Of a stretch of 64,000 bases of DNA, positions 52,613 to 64,000 are shown in pieces. This DNA comes from Molanna angustata (lineage: Eukaryota; Arthropoda; Insecta; Trichoptera; Molannidae). A program made the position numbers and the translations under genes. The notes beneath the pieces were generated by a model. That model was given only the letters and a program-made list of their open reading frames with translations, did no database searches and was not told the DNA's origin. The stretch is taken from positions 17,369,381-17,433,380 of the forward strand of contig OY754975.1 of the NCBI GenBank assembly GCA_963576475.1, in the 5' to 3' direction. Each line of letters starts with the position of its first letter. Within the stretch, counting starts at the first letter, position 1.

Positions 52613-52837
52613 TTTGACTTTAACTATTTATACATATCTAATTACGCATTTTTTCCAAACTTATTATATCATAATTGTTTTGGTTATTAATAAGGAATAC
52701 ATTGCAATAATTTATTTTTTGTAAACAATATGTATCATGGTAGCAATTTTCAAAATAGGTGCGTCCTTTATTCAGGACACTATGCACTAATGGGTTAATA
52801 ATATATAGTAATATATCATTATAATTATATAATTTAA

Positions 52838-54205
52838 TTTTTAGACATGAGCGCTGCTTTCGATACTGTAAACTTAGAAATGAATTTGGCTTAGGTAATG
52901 ACTGCATAGCATGGCTGTCTTCCTACTTAATAGACTGTAAATACAAAGTTGTATTTAAAGATAGTACCACATACAATATTACCTCCTTGTACGGGGTCCC
53001 AAAAGGATCTGTACTTGGACCAATTCTCTTCAATTTATATACCAAAAAATCTTGTTCAAAATCTTGGTTTCAACACACATGCCTATGCAGATGACCGCAT
53101 ACTCTTCAAGTCAAGTTCACATGAATTTAAATATGATTTAACAAACGAGGTATGCACATGCATAAATCAGATATCTACTTGGATGTGTAAAAACAAGCTA
53201 AAACTGAACCCAATAAAAACTGAGTTCCTTTGGCTTGCCTCGCCTCGCAGGCAACAATACATAAATAATGACCCCATTGTAATTCAAAATGTCGAAATTA
53301 CTCCTTCTAACTGCGTAAAATTTCTTGGTATACATATCGACAGTGCACTCTCTATGGATAAACACATTTCTTCCATAGTCAGACAAAGTTGTTACTTTCT
53401 CAGACAACTTAGACCTATTCGAAGGTGTCTCTCGACAAATGCTGCTAAGGTCCTTATAAATTCTTTAATAGTTTCCCGTGTAGATTATTGTAACGCCATA
53501 TTAGCACACCTACCGCAATACCAAATCCATAGAATACAACTCATCCTCAATGCAGCAGCCCGTTATATTTACCAGATTGATCGTTTCTCGCATATCTCAC
53601 CAACACTTCACAAACTTCATTGGCTGAATTACGTATAGAATTCAAAACATACCTCCTTGTCTTTAAAGCACTCAAAAGCATGGTCCGGAATATATATCGG
53701 AACTTTGTGTTCCATTTTCACCTAACAACCATAAACAAAGTACACTAGGATCAATGACCCAATCTAATAAAAAACTAGTAGAAACCAATCTCACAAATAA
53801 GCTAAATACCTAAATCGGTCTTTTGGCGTCTCTGGACCAAAGTCATGGAACAATTTGGATATAAGATGTGCCGAAAATATCAATGAATTCAAAAAGAAAT
53901 TAAAAACTTATCTTTTCCGCAAATCGTATCAAGATTGTCTTTCACCCGTTCAACATTCCCTTACTATATTATGTCTGTTTACTTTGAATCGACCATTTTT
54001 TATTATAATTTCATCTGGATTATGTAATATACATAAATAGATCGATTTGTGATTTTTACGTTTCTTTAAAGTTTTGTGTTTCACTATTTCCAATGCAATA
54101 GTTAGATATAGGACTCATTTTAATTTATTTTTTCGCAAACTAAAAGCGCAATTGAGGTGACCAAGGTTGTCACTAAACGGCGCTTTATAAATTGTCATTA
54201 TTATT
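52838..54205 (+). pseudogene. 5'-truncated CR1/L2-like LINE, RT and tail
   Basis: Starts at RT motif A (MSAAFDTVN), then motif B as YGVPKGSVLGPILFNLY, a frameshift at about 53045, motif C as HAYADDRILFKSS, and the C-terminal region KNKLKLNPIKTEFLWLASPR, SRVDYCNAILAHLPQYQIHR and ISPTLHKLHWLN. More frameshifts follow to NEFKKKLKTYLFRKSYQDC. It ends with the family 1 hairpin and (ATT)n at 54190-54205. Same family type as 10340-13800 but clearly diverged, not a recent copy. Confidence 0.85.
54148..54195 (+). repeat. 3'-terminal LINE hairpin, family 1 (copy d)
   Basis: AAGCGC...TGAC...GTCA...GGCGCTT then TATAAATTGTCATTATT. It sits at the end of the LINE fragment that begins at 52838. Confidence 0.65.
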
Positions 54206-55479
54206 ATGACAGAAAACTGCGTAATAAGTAACATAAAAATATGAAACAGATTTTAAAATTGTAAAATTAATCACCTTTATAACAACTTATTATGTTAAAG
54301 CATATTTTTAAAATTGATTTCACGATGGGGATGTTTCTTACCAGTATTGGGTAGGATATTAAAATTTTGATGATGTACAGATAAATAAATTTTGATTATA
54401 CGAAAACATAAACACATCAAGAAAATATATACATAATATATAAAAAAATATACATATATCAAGAAATTAAATTATTATAACTGAAGGCGTTGTCGCTATA
54501 ATAAGATTAATCTCGGTGTTGTTAATTAACAATAAATTATTTGACTAACAAATTAATCAGACAGCGAACGTAGCACACAAAAAACCGTTAGCAATGCCTA
54601 ACGCTAAAACATAATGGCAACAAAATTCTAAATAATAATATTATGTAATTGAATGGCCACGCCACGTTAGATGGTTGAATGACTGGAGCTTGTCATCGAG
54701 TTCAAATGTTTATTTTTTTTAAACATAATTACCTGTCTATATTTTTTTATAGAAATCATTAATTAAATTATTATATTTATTCGTATCTTGAATAATAATT
54801 CAAGCTTGACGCTGTAATAGTGATTCTCCTGAAAGTTTCCTGGAAGAATTTATCTTCACATTCCTGACAGTTTAGCGACACACCGTTCAAGAAATTGTTA
54901 AAATTCTATGAGATCGTAGTATATTAATGACTGCGCCCCCATACAGTTATGCTGATGATAGGTACAGTCCATGACAATTTTTCTTTAGACAAACCTCCTA
55001 AACTGAGTTTATTGTTCGTTGTAGTATATAATAAACTTCAATATTGACTGTACAGACCTTCTGAAAATTATTAACTTCAACATACCAAACAGACGAACAA
55101 GACACACCTCAACGTTCTTTTTAGACAAAAAAAAAACACTAATGCCGCTCAAAATTCGCCATTGTACCCATGCCTTACCACGTATAATAATTTGGAAAAG
55201 ATCAGGTCCGTGGACATATTCTGTATGTCCAGGACTCTTTTCAGGAGCCACGTTAGACAGGAATAATATATTTTTTTTTATTACCAGTAGTGAGTACAAT
55301 GCACCATGAAATCAAAGGTGGGCTGATTAAGTTACAATTACTTATGTTGCTATTCTTATTTATTATATTTGTTTAAAAAAATATTATTGTACGTTGCCCA
55401 TTTTTTCAAATAAAAAAAAAAAAATCGTCCGTAGATCACATGGACTCGTCAGTTACATTTTACAAATTATAAATTTCAA
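54206..55479. other. Unassigned spacer
   Basis: AT-rich, no recognised gene. The only longer frame (55299-55009, minus) shows no family features. Confidence 0.35.
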
Positions 55480-55668
55480 TCAAAATTCCATGTCATCATT
55501 TAACATTTCGTCAACATTATAAAATGCTTTGCCGACGAGATACGTCTTCACCTCTCGCTTAAAACCAAAATCTTCGAGTTTTCTTATTGTCTCATGCAAT
55601 TTATTATACAGCCGAAAACTAAGACAAACAAAGCTCCTTGAAAGCTCTTTTGCAAAGAGCTTTATCAT
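55480..55668 (-). pseudogene. LINE ORF2 C-terminal fragment
   Basis: Encodes LSRSFVCLSFRLYNKLHETI, RKLEDFGFKREVKTYLVGKA and FYNVDEML. This matches the end of Jockey/RTE-like ORF2 (RLYNxLPxEIR... FK...LKxYLLxKAFYxVDEFL). Confidence 0.65.
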
Positions 55669-55689
55669 AAACTCGGAAAGACCTACATC

Positions 55690-55835
55690 TTAAAATAAAT
55701 AGCTACCTCCTCCTTCTTGTGCAGTTCCTGGCGGAAGTTGGCGACCGTCACACCTAATTCGTCCCGATCTTGCGCCGACCTAATTAGTGACACCGCATCA
55801 GGAATCCTGAACCACTGCCTTTTTAAACCACGTTT
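55690..55835 (-). pseudogene. Possible second LINE C-terminal fragment
   Basis: On the minus strand a frame reads RGLKRQWFRIPDAVSLIRSA and QDRDELGVTVANFRQELHKK. This WFRIPDAV... RxQDR pattern resembles the extreme C-terminus of some arthropod non-LTR ORF2 proteins. Low certainty. Confidence 0.4.
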
Positions 55836-57349
<1,514 letters not shown>

Positions 57350-58620
57350 CTAGCTTTTATGTCCCGCCGTTGGCCAAGAATGTAAAATTGTGAAAGAAAA
57401 AGCAATCGTTTTTATAATATTGTCACCCAATTATTTTGCAATATCAGACTATAAAAAGTGGTTTGAAATTTGATTGAGTTTAAGTATTGTAAAATGTTCA
57501 AGTGATGGCCACAACCCATTCTTTTTTATATATTGCTATAAAGTGTGAATGAAGTATAATATTTATACAATTTCTGCTCGCATGGACTATGCGTAATGGT
57601 TTTAAATATGACTGTTTATCAACGTTGTAAAGAGATTGGTTTGGCCACAACCCCCATTTTTAAATATTATCATCGAAAACAAATTGTAATGTGTACCTAT
57701 TGAAAATTTAGTAATTTTCGATGTTGGTATGTGGTTAAAATTTGATTAAACAAACGTAGGTACTGAAAAGATCTAGTATTGGTCACATCCCATTCGTTTT
57801 TATATTTTTTCATCAAGTGTGCATTATATTTTTGCTCAATTTGACTGAAAGTCTTCATTAACGAAGAAGAAGAAGACTTGAACTATAGTAAATAGTTTTT
57901 AATTTGAATATAAATGTTGTGAAGAGTTCAGTAATGGCCACAACCCCCATTCTTTAAATATTAGGTGTTGAAAATTATTCAAAATAGGATGATATAAATG
58001 GTTTAAATTTAATTAAACAAAAGTATTGAAAAGATTCTAGTGCAGGTTATATCGTCACATCCCATATCCCATTCATTTCATATGTATTTTCATCAAGTGT
58101 GCATATCGTTAATAATATTTCTGCACAATAGACTATTAGACTTAAAACTAACCCAAAAGACTAAATAAAAAAGAGAAAAATAAGTATAAGACTATAAAAA
58201 TAGTTTGTATAAAAAACTATTCCAATGGTCTACATAAAATAAGTAAAAATACATATACCTAATAGAAGAATTAGACTATTGGAAATAGATTGTATAAAAG
58301 CTCACCCAAAGGTCTACAAAAAAGAAGAAGAAGAATATTTAGACTATTGGAAATAGTTTGTATAAATACTGACCAAAAGGTCTACATAAAAGAAAATGAA
58401 TAAGACTATTGGAAATAGTTTGTATTAAAACTCTCCCAAAAGTCTACGTACTTAAATGAAGAAGAATAATAATTAGACTAAAGGAAATAATTTTTATAAA
58501 AAAATGACCCAAATGTATACATAAAAGAAGAAGAAGATGATTTAGACAATAGGAAATAGTTTGTATAAAAACTGCCCTAAAGGTCTACATAAAATTAAGA
58601 AGAAAAAGAATTAGACTCCA

Positions 58621-58800
58621 GGACCCGCCGCTTCAGGCCCTTCAGTACCTCCCGTCCCTTTAATCCCTCATTACGTCCCTTCCCATCAGGCCCTTCAGTA
58701 CCTTCCGTCCCTTCAGGCAGTTTTATACCTCCCGTCCCTTCAGGCCCTTTAGTGCCTCCCTTCCCTTCATTACATCCCGTCCCATCAGTCGGTTAAGAAA
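58621..58800 (+). repeat. Degenerate 18-bp minisatellite in Helitron copy 2
   Basis: CCTTCAGTACCTCCCGTCCC and variants, the complement of the minisatellite at 1-75 (GAAGGGACGGGAGGTACTGA). Absent from Helitron copy 1. Confidence 0.75.
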
Positions 58801-59455
58801 AGTTTAAATCCAGAAACCATCCTGGAAGAACCGCGAAGAGATGAAAGAACCTTCTTTTCCCAGGATGTTCTACTTAATAGGTAAAATGACTAAATACACG
58901 AAGAAGAAGAAAAAAGTTTAAACCCAGATACCTGCGAAGAGATGGAAGGACAGTTGGACCTTCTTCTCCCAGGATTCTCCAACTTCATAGGTAAAATGAG
59001 CAAAAATACACGATGAAGAAGAAGAAGAAGAAATAAGTTTAAATCCAGATACCTGCGAAGAGATGGAAGGAAAATTGGACATTCTTCTCCCAGGTTAGTC
59101 CACCTTCAAAGGTAAAATGACCAAATAGACGATGAAGAAGAAGAAGAAAAAAGTTTAAATCCTGAAACCTGCGAAGAGATGGAAGGAAAATTGGACCTTC
59201 ATCTCCCAGGATAGTTCATCTTCATAGGTAAGATGACCAAGTACACGTTGAAGAAAAAGAAGAAAAAAGTTTATATGCAGAACCCGTCCTGGAAGACCTG
59301 TGAAGAGATGGAGGGACAGTCGGACCTTCTTTTCCCAGGATACTCCCCCTTCATAGGTAAAACGACCAAATACACGAAGAAGAAGAAGAATAAGAAAAAA
59401 GTTTAAATCCAAAAACCATCCTGGGCATACGCTCGACAATTCACCAAAGTTTCAT
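58797..59455 (+). repeat. ~115-130 bp tandem array unique to Helitron copy 2
   Basis: Five units plus a partial one. Each has AAGTTTAAATCCAGA, GCGAAGAGATGGAAGGA, CCTTCTTCTCCCAGGAT, CATAGGTAAAATGACCAAAT and a GAAGAAGAAG run. Unit starts are near 58798, 58913, 59034, 59149, 59266 and 59399. Confidence 0.85.
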
Positions 59456-60382
59456 TATAATCGGACAAACGGTTGATAAATAAATAAATAAAATAATTTT
59501 CCTATAGGAAATCAGTATAGGTATATTATTGTTGATTTGTAAGTAAATAGTATTAGGTAGGTACCTACCTACAACAAACTTCTAAATAAATTCGATTCCT
59601 AACAAATTTTATTTGAATATCACATTCTTTCTGTAGCCATGGAAACGATTCGAACACATAAGTAATATCGAATGGTTCGGATACATTTTTTGAATATGTA
59701 GGTACCTACATTGGTTTGTTCGATGCCATAAAAATGAAAATTGTCAGAAAAATCAAATATTATTTACAAATTATGCAATTTTATTATGCCTATATCTTTA
59801 CTAATAAATAACACATTTTTACAATATATGTCTTAAAACTTGCCGTAATGTCTTGTGTTTCATTTTATTATTTCATAATTACATTTATTTCAAAGGTTTA
59901 TTATTTTCAAGAACATATTCATTCGGTGGGAAAATGAAATATTGTATGAAAAGATATTAAAATGGCGGCGTTTATGTACAAAAGGCTTACTTTAAAAATA
60001 AGTTAAACATTATAATTATACCAAATATTCACCATGTTTTTCACTTAAACGCTAAGTTATACTTCAAAATATATTTTTTTTGTGTAAATACCTACTTCTA
60101 ACTTTTAAACTAACAGATATTTGCGTGCAAAATGTACACTTTTTTGACAGATATGACTTGGAAAATTTTGTATGAAAAAAATAATTATTTAAATATTTTT
60201 AAAATTCAGCATTTTTATCGCATTCTTTTTAGCGTGACACTGCATCAGGTATACTGGTACATGTTCGCACTTAAATTAGATTTTTAGATGCTCTTGGTTT
60301 TTCAGAAGGCGTGAGACAAACACACACACACACACATACACACACACATACACTAACATTTTGATTGCTTTGTTACTTTAGA

Positions 60383-60595
60383 TATTCTCCTTCGCTATTT
60401 CTTTTTTCAGAAGCTCTCAAATATTTTCTATTGGATTAAGGTCAGGAGAGTTTCCTGGCCAATCCAGCAATGGAATATCTTGTTCTACAAGATTTTTTTT
60501 AATAGCTTTTGCTATATGGCATGGTGCCCCATCATGCATAAATACTTTGTTATCATCTGGACCAATCCATTCTGCCAATTGTGGCAACAATCTTT
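60383..60595 (-). pseudogene. Tc1 transposase catalytic region
   Basis: On the minus strand LLPQLAEWIGPDDNKVFMHD, GAPCHIAKAIKKNLVEQD and IPLLDWPGNSPDLNPIENI, then a stop in place of Trp, and ELLKKEIAKEN. The aspartate of MHDGAPCH and the glutamate of PIEN are separated by 34 residues, the DD34E spacing. The upstream two thirds of the gene is missing, cut off where the Penelope-like fragment begins. Confidence 0.87.
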
Positions 60596-61324
60596 ATTCC
60601 AGGACTTTTTTATATTGCACTTAATAAAAAAGATACGTCAACTAAAGTAAAGCCACTCTCCATTGCATTTTTGCCTTACATAAAAGGCACTACAGACAAA
60701 ATCAGTCACCTACTTTATAAACATAATATTCGCACCATTTTTAGAACAGACAACAAAATTTCATCCTTTTTAAAAAGTCCGAAAGATAAAATACCATTAG
60801 AGTCACACGGTATTTACGAAATCCCATGCGGTGATTGCTCAAAAACTTACATAGGCAGGACAAATCGCAGAATCTCGGCGCGCGTCTCTGAACATCGCGT
60901 AGATGTTAAAAACCGGAAACTAACTTCATCTCTTGTAAATCACTCATTGACCGAAAATCACTCCATAGACTTTGAAAATTCAAAAGTAGTCGCGAATATT
61001 AACAATGAAACATTTAGAATTTACAGGGAAGCAATCGAAATATATAAAAGAAGCAACAGTATAATGAATAACAGGGACGATAGCATTCGAATCCCGACCG
61101 CATGGACAAGTGTACTTGAAAACAACTTTTTTAAAAACCATAGTAATCAAACTACCGATATTTCAAACAATAGTCACATTAAAAACATTAGTAAAATTCT
61201 TAGTAAGCCGAAAACTGATAATCCACCTGTAAACAATATACCGTTAAGTACTAGAGTCACTAGAAGCCAAACAAAACGCAATAATGACGTCATTGGGGAA
61301 ACCCACCCCTCCACTAACACTTGA
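60596..61324 (+). pseudogene. Penelope-like GIY-YIG endonuclease domain
   Basis: After the linker FLPYIKGTTDKISHLLYKHN, the motif KSPKDKIPLESHGIYEIPCG leads into the GIY-YIG nuclease: GIYEIPCGDC (GIY and a CxxC-type pair), KTYIGRTNRRISARVSEH (YIG, catalytic Arg, His) and YREAIEIYKRSNSI (catalytic Glu), then a basic tail RVTRSQTKRNND. Penelope-like elements use this nuclease fused to their RT for retrotransposition. All recognisable nuclease motifs are intact, but RT is absent. The first ~5 codons of the open frame (from 60581) belong to the Tc1 fragment. Confidence 0.88.
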
Positions 61325-61560
61325 CGCGGCTTCCTTTCAAACTTTCACTTGGTAGTAAGCTTTCGACTCGAACGGACGTGCGTGCACTATCCCTCGAGAC
61401 GAAAATTTATTAACAAGGCGCCTTTAGAAAATGTCTGATGTGATTCAGACGAAACGTCGGCAGACGACTGATTCTCTCGGGAATCATAATTTGACGCGGG
61501 TTATCCCCAAAATACTTAATAATAACATATTTTGTACTCGCGAAAACCTTAGATTTAACA
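60596..61560 (+). mobile_element. Penelope-like element, 5'-truncated
   Basis: Only the last ~240 codons and a 3' region remain. The 5' end is fused to the Tc1 fragment at about 60596, as expected for truncated reverse transcription. The 3' limit is placed roughly where sequence gives way to (TA)n. Confidence 0.75.

Positions 61561-61564
<4 letters not shown>

Positions 61565-61597
<33 letters not shown>
61565..61597. repeat. Short (TA)n
   Basis: About 32 bp of TA with one G. Confidence 0.9.
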
Positions 61598-62513
<916 letters not shown>

Positions 62514-63490
62514 AAAGTTTCTACAATAGACATTTCACTACATGAGAAATAATAATTCTTGGAATATAGCGAAAAGGTGAACATTGGGTGAATGTAATGA
62601 AAAAAAAAACATTAATTATTATCTTATACGTTAGAAGTTAGAAATAACACACACATATTCGCATTTTTTACTATTTCTTTAGAAGTGATCAATTATTGTG
62701 TGATTTGAAATTAGTTTCGTATATCTAGATATCATTGAGCCAAATGCTTGTAATTGGGCCTAATAAGAAAATATCCGAAACATAAAATGATTTTGGTATA
62801 CATTCAATATTGCCTGTGTGTAAATATAATTTTTAACATGTTATCAGTACCATTCTACGTGTTTACACTTGATTGAATTGAATAATTGACTTTCCCAAAA
62901 GTGATATTTTCGCAAGTGATATTTTATACAAGTACTTACAAAAATTGATTTTTGATTTATTAATTCGAACTTCAAGAACTTCAACTAATAATTATTAATA
63001 GAATAATAATTAGGGTAATATATTGATACATGTGTAAGTATACTCTTTTTTGATACAAGAGTATAATACATACATACTCAACGGAGCTAAATAGTTCATA
63101 AAAATAAGAGCATACGCGAGACCCTAGCCTGAAAAAAATATTATTAAAAAGGTTGAGAAATAGGACCTAAGGACAATTGGTGAATATTATATTATACGAT
63201 ACAGAAAAAATAATCCAAAAAGAAAAACCATAAGATGGTGAAAACGACGCATTTAGAATATTGTGCGAAGATGCCGTCTTTACAATTACTTTTAGCGTGA
63301 ATCTAATCGATATACCAACCAAGCAAAAATAAACAAATTTGAATTCTGCGCACCCACGTGACGGGCACAAGTTGTTTTACGATAACTATACAAACATGTT
63401 TTTCTTCCTCAAAGAACTGACAATCCGTCAATGTTTTTTTATGAAGACCATTTAAATCAGTGCCATTAAAAACAACAGTCATCGTGCAAA
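62514..63490. other. Unassigned spacer
   Basis: AT-rich, with no recognised gene or repeat. Confidence 0.35.
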
Positions 63491-63494
63491 CCCA

Positions 63495-63935
63495 CCCTGA
63501 TAAGAAATTTTGTATTTGTCAATATTTATACAATTTTTCAGCGTTTCAGCTTTTGTGGTTCTTGAGATATGTGGAAAAATAAATAAAAAATTCATAAGTT
63601 GATAACCCCTGATTTTAACAAAAATTCAAAACTCTGAGTATAAAAGTTTTGTAGGCCTATAACTATCTACATATATATTCTGAAATTTTGGGCTCTGTAA
63701 ATTGAGCGGATCAAAAGTTATAAGGGGAGACGGACACACAGACACACTAAATGTTCTACTCCGGATTCTGAGTAAATCCGTATATGGAACATATGTGCTG
63801 CGAAGCCTCTAAATTGGTGTTTTTTGCATACAAATTTCGCGTATCTTGGCTTGAAACTTTGTTTTTGTCTTTGTCCATATGTCAAGAGAATGGAATTCGC
63901 TTGAACAAATCGACAGTATCAAGATTTATCAGAGA
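63495..63935 (+). repeat. Interspersed repeat Y, copy 3
   Basis: Matches 39500-39960: TTTATACAATTTTTCAGCG, AAGTTGATAACCCCTGATTT, TCTGAGTATAAAAGTTTTGT, GAGCGGATCAAAAGTTATAA, GACACACAGACACACTAAAT and GCGAAGCCTCTAAATTGGT. Confidence 0.8.
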
Positions 63936-64000
63936 AAAAGAACAGATAAGGTTCAAGGAAGAAATTTTTTTTTATTATCTGCGTATAATAATATTAGTCA

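Larger units (their letters stand above)
50801..52794 (-). mobile_element. piggyBac element with TTAA ends, internally deleted
   Basis: TTAA lies on both sides (50797-50800 and 52795-52798). The 14-bp terminal inverted repeats CCCATTAGTGCATA are identical at both ends, and subterminal GTCCTTT/GGACAC motifs recur inside both. Total 1994 bp. It encodes, on the minus strand, N- and C-terminal parts of a piggyBac transposase with the catalytic centre missing. It lies about 40 bp before a LINE fragment on the plus strand. Confidence 0.93.
57350..60382 (-). mobile_element. Non-autonomous Helitron, copy 2, inside Tc1
   Basis: Same ends as 44139-46785: on the minus strand A|TCTAAAGTAA at 60382 and CTAG|T at 57350. 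It is 3033 bp versus 2647 bp in copy 1. Shared flanking modules: GTGATGGCCACAACCC units, the ~68-bp array (58130-58615), the (CA)n stretch and the 900-bp 5' region. About 850 bp (58616-59470) is unique to this copy. Joining the Tc1 parts at the A^T target restores a continuous transposase frame. Confidence 0.85.

Noticed and set aside
61428..61475. Hammerhead ribozyme after the Penelope-like ORF (CTGATG ... GACGAAACGTC)
   Set aside because: Penelope-like elements are known to carry hammerheads and the core words are nearby, but the base after CTGATG is not A and no proper stem II forms before GAAA. A covariance-model search would be decisive.

Overview
The window looks like insect nuclear DNA: AT-rich, intron-containing and packed with transposable elements. 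It holds one recognisable host gene, the dynein regulator Lissencephaly-1 (Lis-1, PAFAH1B1). Lis-1 lies on the minus strand as eight coding exons between 33685 and 18210. Only about the first 12 codons are missing. The protein is clearly arthropod-like, but the insect order cannot be fixed from sequence alone. Hemiptera and Lepidoptera both fit the repeat content: piggyBac, Tc1, mariner, Helitron, Penelope-like element, tRNA SINEs and GTAGGTACCTAC motifs. No bacterial genes, CRISPR arrays or free-standing tRNA or rRNA genes were seen.

Layout. 1-6.8 kb: a promoter-bearing, LTR-like repeat on the minus strand with an 18-bp minisatellite at both ends, split by a 4.6-kb inverted-repeat element (718-5311). 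7.2-7.76 kb: a tandem array of primer-binding-site-like units running into a 117-bp-arm palindrome. 8.1-15.9 kb: SINE and LINE pieces, including a nearly complete but broken non-LTR retrotransposon (10.34-13.8 kb, minus), a 50-bp array born inside a fossil reverse transcriptase gene, and a Gypsy integrase fragment. 18.2-33.7 kb: Lis-1. Its introns carry two TAA-flanked MITEs, SINEs, a 25-bp array, and a mariner element that is itself interrupted by a 5.7-kb LOA-like LINE. 34.3-40.3 kb: a large inverted-repeat structure enclosing a second, oppositely oriented copy of the promoter repeat. 42.4-43.7 kb: a decayed gene of a transposon-like insect protein family. 44.1-46.8 and 57.35-60.4 kb: two copies of a non-autonomous Helitron, the second inserted in a Tc1 transposase gene. 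47-56 kb: SINE and LINE tails, a piggyBac element with exact TTAA ends, and another broken LINE. 56.8-62.5 kb: long (TA)n tracts, the Tc1 pieces, a Penelope-like GIY-YIG gene fragment and a tandem duplication.

The Lis-1 exons join in frame at every boundary and encode LisH, coiled coil and seven WD40 repeats. One intron appears to use a GC donor. Everything else recognised is mobile DNA or its debris. Its value is the nesting: several insertions can be proved from target duplications or from restored empty sites. Two LINE/SINE groups also show conserved 3'-terminal hairpins, one with compensatory base changes.
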